This document shows, in pieces, positions 1 through 8,763 of a stretch of 64,000 nucleotides of DNA (positions are counted from its first letter, which is position 1; each line of letters begins with the position of its first letter). The position numbers were made by a program, and so were the translations under genes. This DNA comes from Myxococcales bacterium. GTDB lineage: Bacteria > Myxococcota_A > Polyangia > Polyangiales > Ga0077539. The stretch covers positions 62,001 through 126,000 of the forward strand of contig JAEUKH010000042.1 in NCBI GenBank assembly GCA_016792845.1. Direction: 5' to 3'. The notes beneath the pieces are model-generated. The model saw nothing but the letters and a program-made list of their open reading frames with translations. It made no database searches and had not been told where the DNA came from.

Positions 1-260
1 ACGCGCTCGAACTGGATGCCCGTCCACAGGTCGACGAGGCGCTTGACGCCGCCGACGGGGTCGGCCATGTGCGCCGCGAGATAACAGCCGTTGATGGCCC
101 CGACGCTGGTGCCTGAGATGATGTCAACGCGCGGCACCTTGCCGCTGCGCATCTTGGTGATTTCACCGTACAAGTACGACAGCACGCCGACCTCGTAGGC
201 CCCTCGGGCGCCGCCCCCCGAGAGCACCATCGCCATGGTCCGATTGCCTGTCTCGCTCAC
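1..260 (-). CDS. Patatin-like phospholipase, N-terminal part (cut by window edge)
   Basis: This is the N-terminal portion of a patatin-family serine lipase/acyl hydrolase; the rest lies outside the window. The translation shows the oxyanion-hole motif GGGARGAYEVG and, some 30 residues later, the nucleophile elbow GTSVG within IISGTSVGAINGCYLAA. Both are diagnostic of patatin-like phospholipases, which use a Ser-Asp dyad; the catalytic Asp is not in view. I chose the GTG at 260, which overlaps the stop of the upstream kinase gene as GTGA and implies translational coupling; an in-frame ATG at 236 is the alternative. Family assignment is secure, but substrate and location are unknown. Confidence 0.85.
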   Translation of the reverse strand, partial: MSETGNRTMAMVLSGGGARGAYEVGVLSYLYGEITKMRSGKVPRVDIISGTSVGAINGCYLAAHMADPVGGVKRLVDLWTGIQFER

Positions 261-3200
261 TCCGTCACCGTCATTTCTTCACGCCCTTGGGCGCGCAATT
301 CGAGGCGCTCGACGAGCGCGGCCAGTTGTTCTGCTTCGTGGGTCGCGTGCATCGCGCGGAGGGCGCGGAGGCAGTGCCCGAGGATCGCCTCGCACCACGG
401 GAGCTGCGTGGGGTTCTGCATCGCCCGGTCTGCGAAGACGCGTTCGAGCGCCTCCCCCCCGGCGACGCGGTCTCCGTGGAGCGCGGCGGCCTCGGCGACC
501 AGCGCCGCAGCGCGGAGCCCATCGACCACCACGCCTCGGCTCTGGGCGCTGCTCTCGGCCTCTTCGGCCGCCCGTCGTGCGGCGCGAAACTGTCGCCGCG
601 CCAGGGCCACGGTGGCGTCTGAGAGGGCCACGAGGCGCAGCTCTCGCACGGCGCCCACCAGGCGCGCGAGGGCCCGCGCGCGCTCGACCGCCGCGGCGGC
701 CTCGTCGAGCTCGCCGCGGTGCACCCAGATCAGCGCCTGGACGCTTAGAATCTCGGCCCGCAGCGGGCGACGATAGGTGGTGCTCCCGAGCAAGAGCGAC
801 TCGGCCTTCTGGAGGTAGTTGCTGGCGACGGCGTAGCGCCCATCGGCGGCCTCGACGATGCCCGCGTCGGCGAGCAAGACCCCCAGCCCTTCGCGGTCAC
901 CGAACTCGCGCTCCGCGCTCATGCCGTTGCGAAACCACCCGAGGGCCTCTCGCACATCGCCGCGGGCGAAGCACACGCGCCCGAGGGTGGCCGCGACGGT
1001 GCCGCGCAGCCGAGAGAGACCGGCGCTGTGCACGATGGCCCACGCCCGCGCGGCCCGGTGGGTGGCCTCGTCGAGCCGACGCCGCCGCAAGAAGACCTCG
1101 CTCTTGACCGAGAGGGCCTCGACTTCGAGGCTCCGCGCGCGGCGTGCGCTCTCGATGGCCTCGACCCGCGAGAGCGTCGCCAGGGCCGACGCGGCGCCGT
1201 GCTGCGCGACATCGAGCTCGCCGCGACGGAGCGCGTTCTGCGCGAGGATCACCCTCGCCTCGCCCTCACACACGGCGTCTTGTGCGCGGCCCGCGAGCCT
1301 GATCGCCGCGGCGAGGTCGCGCTCGATGCCCTGCCCCGTCGTGAGCTCGAATTTGTACCGCGCCTGGCGCACGAGGGCGCGGCCCATCCACCGAGGGTCG
1401 CGGGTGGTCACCGAGACGCGGCGCAAGCTGAGCAGGGCCGAGCGGCGTTGATCGAGCGCGCCGTGGGTGCGTGCGAGCGCCTCGCGACCTTCGAGCGCGC
1501 GCGCCACGAGGCCCATGCCTTCGAGGTCGTTGACGCCGTCGAGGAGCGAGAGCGCTCGGTCAGACGCGTCGAAGCTCTCGTCGGCGCTCACCGTGGGCGC
1601 GAGCGAGACCTCGACCCAGGCCCTGGCCGCAGGGCGCACGGCCCCAGACGCTTCGCGATGCCGCGCGATGGCCTCGAGGGTCACCACGGCGTCGGCGCCA
1701 GACTGTTCGAGGAGGTCGGCGAGACGGGCGTGCATGGTGGGCATCGCCGTGGGGTCGAGGGTGTTCTGGACGGCCTTTCGGTAGGCGGGGTGCGCGAAGG
1801 TCCACGCGGCGCGGCGGCCCTCGCGGCCGCTCGTTGAGACCAGGATGCCGTCGGCCACGAGGCGCGCCCTGACCCGCGGCCCCTCGGCGCCCCCCAGCGC
1901 GTCGAGCAGCTCGGTGGTGAGCTCGTCTTCGCAGAGCGCGCACCACCGCAAGAGCGCGATGGCCTCGGCCGAGAGCACGTCGAGCCGCGCGGCCACGACG
2001 TCATCGAGGCTGCCCGGCAGGAGCGCCGTGTCGCGCGCCGATGCGAGGTCGACCCGCCGCACCTGCGGCCCGGCGTGGGCCCCGAAGGTCGACTCGGCGA
2101 CGCTGCGAGACTCAAGCCGAACGGCCCCGCGCTCGGTGAGCAGGTCGGTCATCGCGAGGATGGTCCATGGGTGGCCGCCGGCCACTTGCGAGACTTCGTT
2201 GACCAGGGCGTCGCTCGCGTCGTCGACCCCGAACGCGGCCGCGATCATGCGTCGCCGCGCGTCTGCCTCAAGGGGCCCGAGCGACAGCGTGGTCACCGAG
2301 TGGAGCTCGCGCACGAGGGCGTCGTCGTCTCGCACGGCCAGCACCAGCAGCACCGCCGCGGTGGGCGGGCGCCGCGCGAGGTCGCCCAAGAGGGCCCGGC
2401 TGAGCCCGTCAGCGACCGCGAGATTGTCTAGCAAAATCACAGCGGTACGCGCATGACACAGATCGGCCAGCATGGGCCGCAGCACCAGCGCGAGCTCGCG
2501 CGAGACGGTGTTGGCGTTGGGGTCTTCGTCGCGCTCTAGCCCGAGACAGATGCGCAGCGCGCGGAGCGCCGCCCGCTGACCGCCGACGGTGCTCGACCAC
2601 CGCCGAACGCCATGTTCGAGCGCCTCGACGAGCGAGCGATCGTGGCCTCGCTCGGCCTCGACGGTGATGAGCGTCTGACGCACGAGACGCGCGAGGAACG
2701 AGTACGGCTGCGCGGCGCTACCGAGCGAAGCCTCCATGCGCACCACGGCGTACCCGGGCGCGAGGTCGCGCTCGTGGAGCCCCAACGCGAAGGCGCCCAG
2801 CACCGTCGATTTGCCGATGCCGGGCTCGCCGCTCAGCAAGATCGACTGGCCCACCCGGGAGCTCGCGACGGCATCGACGGCGTCGCGGAGCGCCCCGAGG
2901 ACGGGCTCTCGACCCGAGAGCGCCCAGCCTTGGGCCTCGGCCCAGCGGTCGCGTTCGGCCCGCGAGCGCGGGCGGTCGAGCACCACCCCGTGGCTCTCGG
3001 GCGTGGCCCCCGGGGCGGCCTCGCGAAACTGATACATGCGCCGAAGGACGCGCGAGAGACCGAGGCTCAGGCGCACCTCGCCGGCCTTGGCGAGGCGCGC
3101 GAGGGAGGTCGCCACGCCCTGGGCGTCGTCGACGATCTCACAACGCTGGAGCGTGCCCTCGCCGTCACGGACACACGCCGCCATGCCGCGGTCGAGGCCC

Positions 3201-4642
3201 AACGAAACCGTCGGGGTGAGCGCCGTCGCCGGGCCCTCTTCGCGGTCGCTCAGGGTGCGCGCCGCGTCGAGGAGATCGAGGGCCAGCGCCGCCGCGCGTT
3301 GGGCGTCATCGACGTGGGGCCTGAGGGCGCCCACCACCATCACGAAGCTGCCCTGCGGGCTCCACTCTAAGACGGCCTCTGCGCGGAGGGCGAGGCCGCT
3401 CGCGAGGTCGGCGAATTCGCGCTCCCACCGCGGGTTCGTTGACGAGAGCATGCGCCCCGCGAGCACCACCACGGCCACGCGCTCGCGCACGCTGTCGATG
3501 CCCTCAAGCCGCGGGATGCGCAGCGCCGGGATCTCAGGCATCACGATGGCGGGTGCGGTCATGAAGGCCCCCGCGTCGGGGGTGCCGGGCATCGTCAGGG
3601 CCGCGACCGAGGCCGCCGAGGGGGCCCCCACGGTCTCGGCCTCGCGCGCCGCGTACGACATCGCGGGCGGCCGCGACGACCCGTGCCCGGGCCGCAGCGA
3701 CCGTCGCACCGGGAACACCCGCCCGAGGTACTGCTCAAGGGCCACCGCGTCGGCCCCCTCGCCGAGCTTCAACCCGTGCAGAAACTGCCCGAGCGCGGCC
3801 CCCATCTCGCGTGCCGTCGGGTAGCGCGCCTGACGCTCGACCGACAGCGCCCGCAGCGCCACCTCGCGCAGCGCCTCGGGCGCCTCGGCGAGCACCCCCC
3901 GGAGGTCGCCGAGGTCGCCCACCCGCGCCCGCGCGAGCACCTCGTCGGCGCTGCCTTGCCCGCGCAAGAGCGGGCGCCCGATGAGCATCTCGACGAGCAC
4001 CATGCCCATCGACCAGACGTCGGCGCGGCGATCGACCGGCTCGCCCCGAGCCTGCTCGGGCGCCATGTACGCGTACTTGCCCTTCACCGAGCCGTCTTCG
4101 GCGTGGGTGGCGTTGCGCACCCGCGCGATGCCGAAATCTCCAATCTTTACAGCACCTTCGTTCGACAGAAGGATGTTGTTCGGAGACACGTCGCGGTGCA
4201 CGATGTCGAGGCCGCGGCCGCGCTCGTCGGGTCGCTCGTGGGCATAGTGCAACCCGCGGGCGACCTCGCGCATGATGAAGGCCACGAGGGGCGCCGGGAG
4301 CTTCTCGCCGAGGCGCGCGACCTGCTGTGCGAGGAGGCCCAGGTCGGGGCCGTCGACGTGCTCCATCACGAGCAAAAGCGCGTCGCCATCGGCCTCGAAG
4401 CCGTACACCTGCACCACGTTCGGGTGGTTGAGCCGCAGGGCGACCCGGGCCTCGTCGACGAACATCGCGCGAAAGCCCGCGTTGGCCGCGAATTCGGGCA
4501 AGATCCGCTTCACCACCACGTCTTTGTCGACGCCCTCGGCGCCGCGCAGACGCGCGAGGAAGACCTCGGCCATGCCTCCCGCCCCGAGGCGCCGTGTGAC
4601 GGCATAGCGCCCCAGGCGCGGCGGTGTCGGCGACGACGACAT
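257..4642 (-). CDS. Ser/Thr protein kinase fused to cyclase-like domain, AAA-type ATPase and TPR-like region
   Basis: A 1461-residue signalling protein. Residues 13-290 are a Hanks-type kinase with glycine loop GAGGMAEV, Lys45, catalytic HRDVSPNN (149-156), DFG (169-171) and APE (194-196). The HRDVSPxN form, with Ser in place of the usual Lys, is frequent in myxobacterial kinases. Residues about 385-545 resemble a degenerate nucleotide-cyclase homology region. Walker A GEPGIGKST (605-613) begins an ATPase module of the kind found in large regulatory ATPases. The last ~450 residues are helical and Ala/Leu/Arg-rich, like TPR repeats. The start has AAAGG six bases upstream. It is coupled to the patatin gene by a GTGA overlap, so the lipase may be an output of the same module (inference). 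No transmembrane segment is seen, so it is probably cytoplasmic. Confidence 0.93.
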   Translation of the reverse strand: MSSSPTPPRLGRYAVTRRLGAGGMAEVFLARLRGAEGVDKDVVVKRILPEFAANAGFRAMFVDEARVALRLNHPNVVQVYGFEADGDALLLVMEHVDGPDLGLLAQQVARLGEKLPAPLVAFIMREVARGLHYAHERPDERGRGLDIVHRDVSPNNILLSNEGAVKIGDFGIARVRNATHAEDGSVKGKYAYMAPEQARGEPVDRRADVWSMGMVLVEMLIGRPLLRGQGSADEVLARARVGDLGDLRGVLAEAPEALREVALRALSVERQARYPTAREMGAALGQFLHGLKLGEGADAVALEQYLGRVFPVRRSLRPGHGSSRPPAMSYAAREAETVGAPSAASVAALTMPGTPDAGAFMTAPAIVMPEIPALRIPRLEGIDSVRERVAVVVLAGRMLSSTNPRWEREFADLASGLALRAEAVLEWSPQGSFVMVVGALRPHVDDAQRAAALALDLLDAARTLSDREEGPATALTPTVSLGLDRGMAACVRDGEGTLQRCEIVDDAQGVATSLARLAKAGEVRLSLGLSRVLRRMYQFREAAPGATPESHGVVLDRPRSRAERDRWAEAQGWALSGREPVLGALRDAVDAVASSRVGQSILLSGEPGIGKSTVLGAFALGLHERDLAPGYAVVRMEASLGSAAQPYSFLARLVRQTLITVEAERGHDRSLVEALEHGVRRWSSTVGGQRAALRALRICLGLERDEDPNANTVSRELALVLRPMLADLCHARTAVILLDNLAVADGLSRALLGDLARRPPTAAVLLVLAVRDDDALVRELHSVTTLSLGPLEADARRRMIAAAFGVDDASDALVNEVSQVAGGHPWTILAMTDLLTERGAVRLESRSVAESTFGAHAGPQVRRVDLASARDTALLPGSLDDVVAARLDVLSAEAIALLRWCALCEDELTTELLDALGGAEGPRVRARLVADGILVSTSGREGRRAAWTFAHPAYRKAVQNTLDPTAMPTMHARLADLLEQSGADAVVTLEAIARHREASGAVRPAARAWVEVSLAPTVSADESFDASDRALSLLDGVNDLEGMGLVARALEGREALARTHGALDQRRSALLSLRRVSVTTRDPRWMGRALVRQARYKFELTTGQGIERDLAAAIRLAGRAQDAVCEGEARVILAQNALRRGELDVAQHGAASALATLSRVEAIESARRARSLEVEALSVKSEVFLRRRRLDEATHRAARAWAIVHSAGLSRLRGTVAATLGRVCFARGDVREALGWFRNGMSAEREFGDREGLGVLLADAGIVEAADGRYAVASNYLQKAESLLLGSTTYRRPLRAEILSVQALIWVHRGELDEAAAAVERARALARLVGAVRELRLVALSDATVALARRQFRAARRAAEEAESSAQSRGVVVDGLRAAALVAEAAALHGDRVAGGEALERVFADRAMQNPTQLPWCEAILGHCLRALRAMHATHEAEQLAALVERLELRAQGREEMTVTE

Positions 4643-4818
4643 CTTCAGCCTTTCGTGGCGCGGCGCGAGGCCACCCTAGGGGCAAACGCTGGGCTCAACC
4701 TTCCTCCGTATGGGGGCGCTCTCGTGGCGCGGCGTGAGTGTGATACTTCTTCGGGGCTGAGGGCAATCCTGATGCCGTTTGGGGCGTTCGGGTGCGGCCC
4801 CCGGCGACGAGGGTTGTG

Positions 4819-5481
4819 ATGACCGCGACGGCACTTGCAGAGGTGATGCGACCGCTTGAGGCAGAGGGCGCCGAGGGTGCCGAGTCGCTCGTGACCGAGG
4901 CCGCGGGGGTGGTCAGGGTGCGCGACCGCTCGGGCGCCCTGGTGTTCGAATTCGACGCCAACTCAGGCCGGAGCGTGCTCTACGTCGCGGCCGGCGACCT
5001 TGAGATCCGGGTGCCCGAAGGGGCGGTGAAAATGTCGGCCCGTGACGGCGTCTCGATCGACTCTGAGGGCTCGGTTGACATCGCCGCCCAGCACGCCGTC
5101 AAGCTCGTGAGCCGCGGCCTTGAGGGCGCTCCGGGGTCGAGCGTGGTGCTCGACCCGCGCGGCACCGCGGTGGCCACCCCGAGGCTCGACGCGCGCGCGC
5201 ACACCGCCGAGGTGAGCGTCGGCGAGGCCCGGGTGCTCGCCCGCTCGCTCCACACCGCGGTCGAGACGGCGCGCCAGGTGGCCGGGGTGGTCGAGGTTCA
5301 AGCAAGCCGCATCGTCGAGCGGGCCAAGAATGTGTACCGCGAGGTCGAAGAGCTCTCGCAGACCCGCGCGGGTCGCATCCGGGTGGTGGCCCTCACGACC
5401 TACCATCTCCTCGGCAAGCGCACGCTCCTCAAGGCAGAAGAAGACATGAAGATCCGGGGCGAGAAGATCCACCTCGGATGA
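4819..5481 (+). CDS. DUF3540 domain-containing protein
   Basis: A 220-residue soluble protein that I assign to DUF3540 from its overall pattern: a beta-rich N-terminal half (SGALVFEFDANSGRSVLY followed by short strands) and an amphipathic helical C-terminal half ending in MKIRGEKIHLG. DUF3540 proteins are usually encoded with DUF2169/PAAR-like proteins in type VI secretion effector loci, but none of those partners is visible here. I start at ATG 4819, five bases after GAGGG; an upstream in-frame start at 4792 would add nine residues. The stop overlaps the next gene as ATGA. Function is unknown and the family call is moderately sure. Confidence 0.7.
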   Translation: MTATALAEVMRPLEAEGAEGAESLVTEAAGVVRVRDRSGALVFEFDANSGRSVLYVAAGDLEIRVPEGAVKMSARDGVSIDSEGSVDIAAQHAVKLVSRGLEGAPGSSVVLDPRGTAVATPRLDARAHTAEVSVGEARVLARSLHTAVETARQVAGVVEVQASRIVERAKNVYREVEELSQTRAGRIRVVALTTYHLLGKRTLLKAEEDMKIRGEKIHLG

Positions 5482-6053
5482 GCGCCCGACCTGCCGGCCG
5501 CATCGGCGCTCGCTTCGCCCTCAGCGCCGCCGCGGGGCTTGAGCTGAGCCTGCTCGAAGTGCGTCACGCGGGGGCTCTGTTCGCCCTCATCGACGAAGAG
5601 CGCGACCGGCTCCGTCGGTATCTCCCTTGGGTCGACGGCACCCGCGCCGTCAGCGACACCCAGAGCTACCTCGTGGCGAACCTCGAACAGTTCGCGCGCT
5701 CACAATCACTCTCGGTGGGCATCATCGCCGACGGCCAGATCGCGGGCATGATCGGCTACCACCTCATCGACTGGCCCAACCGCCGCACCAGCATCGGCTA
5801 CTGGATCAGCCGACGCTTCGAGGGCCGCGGCCTGATGACCGGCGCGGTCAAGGCGCTCACCCAGCACGCCTTCCAGGAGCTCGGCTTGCATCGCCTTGAG
5901 ATCCGCGCGGCCACCGAGAACCACCGTTCGCGCGGCGTGGCCGAGCGCGCCGGGTACCGCTTCGAGGGCATCTGCAGGGGCGCCGAGTGGCTCCACGATC
6001 GCTACGTCGACCACGCGGTCTACGGGCTCATCGACGGCGATCGCGTGGGCTAG
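5478..6053 (+). CDS. GNAT-family N-acetyltransferase (RimJ/RimL type)
   Basis: A 191-residue acetyltransferase resembling ribosomal-protein-serine N-acetyltransferases (RimL/YdaF group), which move acetyl from acetyl-CoA to an amino group. Visible features are LRRYLPWVD near the N-terminus, the strand IAGMIGYHLID, the CoA pyrophosphate loop RRFEGRGLMTGAV, and the late motif ENHRSRGVAERAGYRFEG typical of the family. It overlaps the DUF3540 gene by four bases (ATGA), so the two are probably co-translated and the substrate could be its partner rather than a ribosomal protein (inference). Its TAG stop lies inside the left arm of the palindromic element at 6050-6213. Confidence 0.88.
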   Translation: MSARPAGRIGARFALSAAAGLELSLLEVRHAGALFALIDEERDRLRRYLPWVDGTRAVSDTQSYLVANLEQFARSQSLSVGIIADGQIAGMIGYHLIDWPNRRTSIGYWISRRFEGRGLMTGAVKALTQHAFQELGLHRLEIRAATENHRSRGVAERAGYRFEGICRGAEWLHDRYVDHAVYGLIDGDRVG

Positions 6054-6213
6054 AGACGCGACCAGGTCGTCGGACCGAGCACCGCGAAGGGACGCAAGTG
6101 ATGCAAGGCGACGGGGCGAAGACGGGCTGTTGGCCCGTCGAGACCCGGCAACGCAGCAGCGCGCCGCGGACCTAAAGTGGGGCGACGGGAGACTACCTGG
6201 GCGCGTCTCTAGC
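6050..6213. repeat. Palindromic intergenic element with 19-bp terminal inverted repeats
   Basis: The only non-coding DNA between the convergent acetyltransferase and PHP genes is bounded by 19-base arms at 6050-6068 and 6195-6213. The arms are inverted repeats with one mismatch (core CTAGAGACGCG, then CCAGGT). The TAG stops of both flanking genes lie within the arms. Inside are a further stem, GACGGGC-TGTTG-GCCCGTC (6132-6150), and shorter complementary stretches. The whole could fold into one long branched hairpin on either strand. It could be a bidirectional terminator, a structured RNA or a miniature inverted-repeat element; the sequence does not decide. Confidence 0.6.
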
Positions 6214-7099
6214 GCCGTCGAAAGAGCACGAGCCCCAGGAGCCCTAAAAGCCCCATAAGGCGAGTCGCCGCGTCGAGGCCGCTGCGCGCCTGGTAGCCGG
6301 GCGACGCGTGGGCGGGCGCGCGCGGCGCGGCGTCGAGGAGCGCCATCATCGCGGGGTCACCCCAACGATGGCCGAGGTGATCGACCACCACGGTGCGCCC
6401 CGCGGCGAGGGCCTCGACCGCGGCCTCGCGGCTCCACGCGCGGGCGAACACGAGCGTGCGGCAGACCCCGAGGGGCGCAAAGAAGTGGTAATCCGATGCG
6501 CCGACCGCGGTGAGGCGGCGCCCGTCGCGCGCGGCGTCGTCGTAGAAAGCCAGCATCTCGGCCCAGCGTCGGCCGGTGCCCTCGGCGCCCAAGGCCAGCG
6601 GGTGGTAGACCTCGGCCCCGTCGAGCCAAGGCCGAACGGGTACGAGCGCGGGCCAGAAGGCGCGCACCGGGTGCGCCGCGATCACGAGCCCACCCTGCGC
6701 GTGAACCGCCGCGATCACCGCCCCGAGGTCGTGACGCGGTAACACCCGCGACGCAATGTTGACAGCGTGAACATGGTATCCCGACGCGGTGATCTCTTCG
6801 CTCGGCAGCACCACCACGGGGCTCGTCGCGCGCGCCCACGCTGACGCCATGAGGCCCGGAAAGACCAAGTTGTGTTCGGTCACCGCGAGCACATGGAGCC
6901 CGCTCCGCTCGGCGTGCATGACGAGGTCGGCGGGGCCGAGGAAGCCGTCGCTGAAGCGGGTGTGGGCGTGGAGGTCGGCTTCGAGCACCCACCACGGCCC
7001 GCGGCGTTGGGGTGCGGGCACGACGCGTCGGTCGTACGCGGCCCCGGCCACGGCGCCGACGAGCGCCATCGCACACGCGACCCGCCAGGCAGCGCTCAC
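6209..7099 (-). CDS. PHP-domain metallohydrolase, membrane-anchored
   Basis: A 296-residue member of the PHP (polymerase and histidinol phosphatase) superfamily of metal-dependent phosphoesterases. Metal-ligand motifs are visible: DLHAHTRFSDG (about 44-54), TEHN, the HPVR segment and GASDYHFF near the C-terminus. An N-terminal hydrophobic segment (VACAMALVGAVAGAAY) and a C-terminal one (LMGLLGLLGLVLFRRR) suggest it is held in or exported across the membrane. I start at GTG 7099, which overlaps the stop of the upstream membrane-protein gene as GTGA; a longer reading frame runs through that gene and is rejected. Substrate unknown. Confidence 0.87.
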   Translation of the reverse strand: MSAAWRVACAMALVGAVAGAAYDRRVVPAPQRRGPWWVLEADLHAHTRFSDGFLGPADLVMHAERSGLHVLAVTEHNLVFPGLMASAWARATSPVVVLPSEEITASGYHVHAVNIASRVLPRHDLGAVIAAVHAQGGLVIAAHPVRAFWPALVPVRPWLDGAEVYHPLALGAEGTGRRWAEMLAFYDDAARDGRRLTAVGASDYHFFAPLGVCRTLVFARAWSREAAVEALAAGRTVVVDHLGHRWGDPAMMALLDAAPRAPAHASPGYQARSGLDAATRLMGLLGLLGLVLFRRR

Positions 7100-7689
7100 G
7101 GGTACACCCCGAGCAGGGGGAGCAGCTCGCCGATGACCGTGTAGTACCCCACGATGAGCCCGACGAGGGTGAGGTAGAAGACCGCGGTGCTGCGCCGCGC
7201 GAGGGGGGGCGCGAGGGCCTCGGTCTCGCCGAAATGGCACCGGGTGAGCCAGACGCTGAAGGCCGCCGTGAGCGCCACCGCGGCGGGCAAGACGCCCTTC
7301 GCGAGCAGCCACTGAAAGCTCGCCCAGGCGTCGCGGGTCACGAGGCACACCGCGCTCACCGCGAGGAGGAGCAGCATCCACGGGCCGTGCCCTGCGAGGT
7401 AGGCTCCCCAGGCCCAGACGAAGCGCCCGCCGAGGCCCGACGCGCGCCGCGCCGCCCAGAGGCTCAGGGCTTGAAGGGCGGGCAGGAAGCTCCACGCCAC
7501 CGCGGTCGCGACGAGCTGCGAGGGCACCAGCCTGCCCGTGGTGGTGAGCGAGACAAACCCCCCGAGCACGAGCATGAAGGTCGCGAGACGGGCGACGAGG
7601 GTGCGGGCGTCACCGTCGGGCTGAGATTCACGCAGCGCCAAGGCCGTACGGCGCGGCGCAACGATCATCGACCACCACACCGAGCCCAT
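7096..7689 (-). CDS. Multi-spanning membrane protein (Yip1-like)
   Basis: A 197-residue integral membrane protein with about five hydrophobic segments, including ATFMLVLGGFVSLTTTG, LVATAVAWSFLPALQALSLW, WMLLLLAVSAVCLV, VLPAAVALTAAFSVWL and VFYLTLVGLIVGYYTVIG. The N-terminal WWSMIVAPRRTALALRE resembles the start of bacterial Yip1-domain proteins, which usually begin with a short 'P.a' helix before five helices. It is the first gene of a two-gene unit, coupled by GTGA to the PHP hydrolase. I would guess it helps position or anchor that enzyme. No specific function can be assigned. Confidence 0.72.
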   Translation of the reverse strand: MGSVWWSMIVAPRRTALALRESQPDGDARTLVARLATFMLVLGGFVSLTTTGRLVPSQLVATAVAWSFLPALQALSLWAARRASGLGGRFVWAWGAYLAGHGPWMLLLLAVSAVCLVTRDAWASFQWLLAKGVLPAAVALTAAFSVWLTRCHFGETEALAPPLARRSTAVFYLTLVGLIVGYYTVIGELLPLLGVYP

Positions 7690-7716
7690 GGCGAACCCTT
7701 CAAAGCTGAGGCGGGG

Positions 7717-8622
7717 TCAGTTGGCGCGGGCGCGCAGCGCGAGGTCAAACACCAAGGTGGCCGTGTCGACCCCGGGGGCCACAAAGGGCCGCGCGCGGAG
7801 GCGATGCACCGAGACCGCCCCGCCCTCGCGGAGGAGCTCTCGGGCGCGGTCGAGGGTCGCCGCGTCGAGGTCGAGGGCGCCCTCATCGCGGGCCGCGCAG
7901 ACCATCTGCCCGGCCCCTTCAAAGGCCACGGTGACGAGATCGCCCTCTTCGGCGCGGGGCGAGCGCTGCCATCGCAACGCGAGGCCCCCGCGACGCGGGA
8001 GCTGGACCGTCGCCTCGGCGCCGCCTTGCAGCGGGAGGTCATTGAGCGTGACCGCCGCGAGAGGCTCGGGCGAGGCCCCCGACACGTCGAAGGCGCCGAC
8101 GCCCACGGCGGGGTTGCCCGGGCTCGTGAAGCGCCACACCCCCATCGGGAGCGCGCTGTCGACGCCGTAGAGCACACCCGACACCACATTCCACAAATCG
8201 GGGAAGCGCCTGGGATTCATGCGCAGGGCGCGCTCGCCTGCGACCAGGTCGATGGGCCCCACATCGAGCAAGCGCACCTCGGCGCCCCGCTCGACGGCCC
8301 GCGCGTCGACCCCGCGCTCGACACAGCGCACCGCGGCCCCCGGCGCCACCCGCGGGAGCGGCCACATCGGCGTGCCCACCAGGTCTGGCAGGGCCTCGTC
8401 GCGCAGGCCGCTCACCCGCACAAAGCGCGCCCCCACCCCCACCGCGGCGCCCTCTCGGCCGCCCTCACCCTGCTCGACGAACAGCACCCCCGACACCCGC
8501 GCCGACGCCGCGGCCTGCCCCACGTCTTCGCCCCCATCGGGAGCCGACGGGTCATAACCACCGCCCGTGCACGCGGCCGTTACCGCTGCCACTGCCACGA
8601 GCATCGTGCCGAAGGTACGCAC
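7717..8622 (-). CDS. Predicted lipoprotein of unknown function
   Basis: A 301-residue exported protein with a lipoprotein signal: a short basic start, a hydrophobic stretch, and the lipobox AVTAAC with Cys at about residue 18. A short Gly/Asp-rich linker (GGGYDPSAPDGGEDVG) follows, then a beta-rich domain. I recognise no family and see no catalytic motif. It ends close to the Yip1-like gene in the same orientation and starts near the divergent nagZ, so it could be the first gene of that minus-strand unit (inference). Confidence 0.7.
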   Translation of the reverse strand: MRTFGTMLVAVAAVTAACTGGGYDPSAPDGGEDVGQAAASARVSGVLFVEQGEGGREGAAVGVGARFVRVSGLRDEALPDLVGTPMWPLPRVAPGAAVRCVERGVDARAVERGAEVRLLDVGPIDLVAGERALRMNPRRFPDLWNVVSGVLYGVDSALPMGVWRFTSPGNPAVGVGAFDVSGASPEPLAAVTLNDLPLQGGAEATVQLPRRGGLALRWQRSPRAEEGDLVTVAFEGAGQMVCAARDEGALDLDAATLDRARELLREGGAVSVHRLRARPFVAPGVDTATLVFDLALRARAN

Positions 8623-8763
8623 CGTTGTCTTCGCCTCGAAGCCACCTTAGCGCCCCACAACCCCGAGATGCAACGACACGCGCTCGCGTTGACATTCCCC
8701 GTCGCGCGAATTCGGGGTCAGGTTGTTGCTTGTTTTCTTGGCTCGGGTTTCCCATCCGCGGCG

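Noticed and set aside
4819..5481. Part of a type VI secretion locus
   Set aside because: No VgrG, Hcp, sheath, ClpV or PAAR gene is visible within the window.
6050..6213. Cyclic-di-GMP riboswitch or retron RNA
   Set aside because: GGACGCAAG recalls the GEMM-I riboswitch, but its other conserved blocks are absent and the position is between convergent stops; no reverse transcriptase is near for a retron.
8688..8710. A TTGACA -35 box before nagZ
   Set aside because: No acceptable -10 element is found at 16-18 bases downstream.
7012..8763. Upstream extension of the nagZ frame by 584 codons
   Set aside because: It runs antisense to three recognisable minus-strand genes, and the translation has no motif before MTRLSHFDRL.
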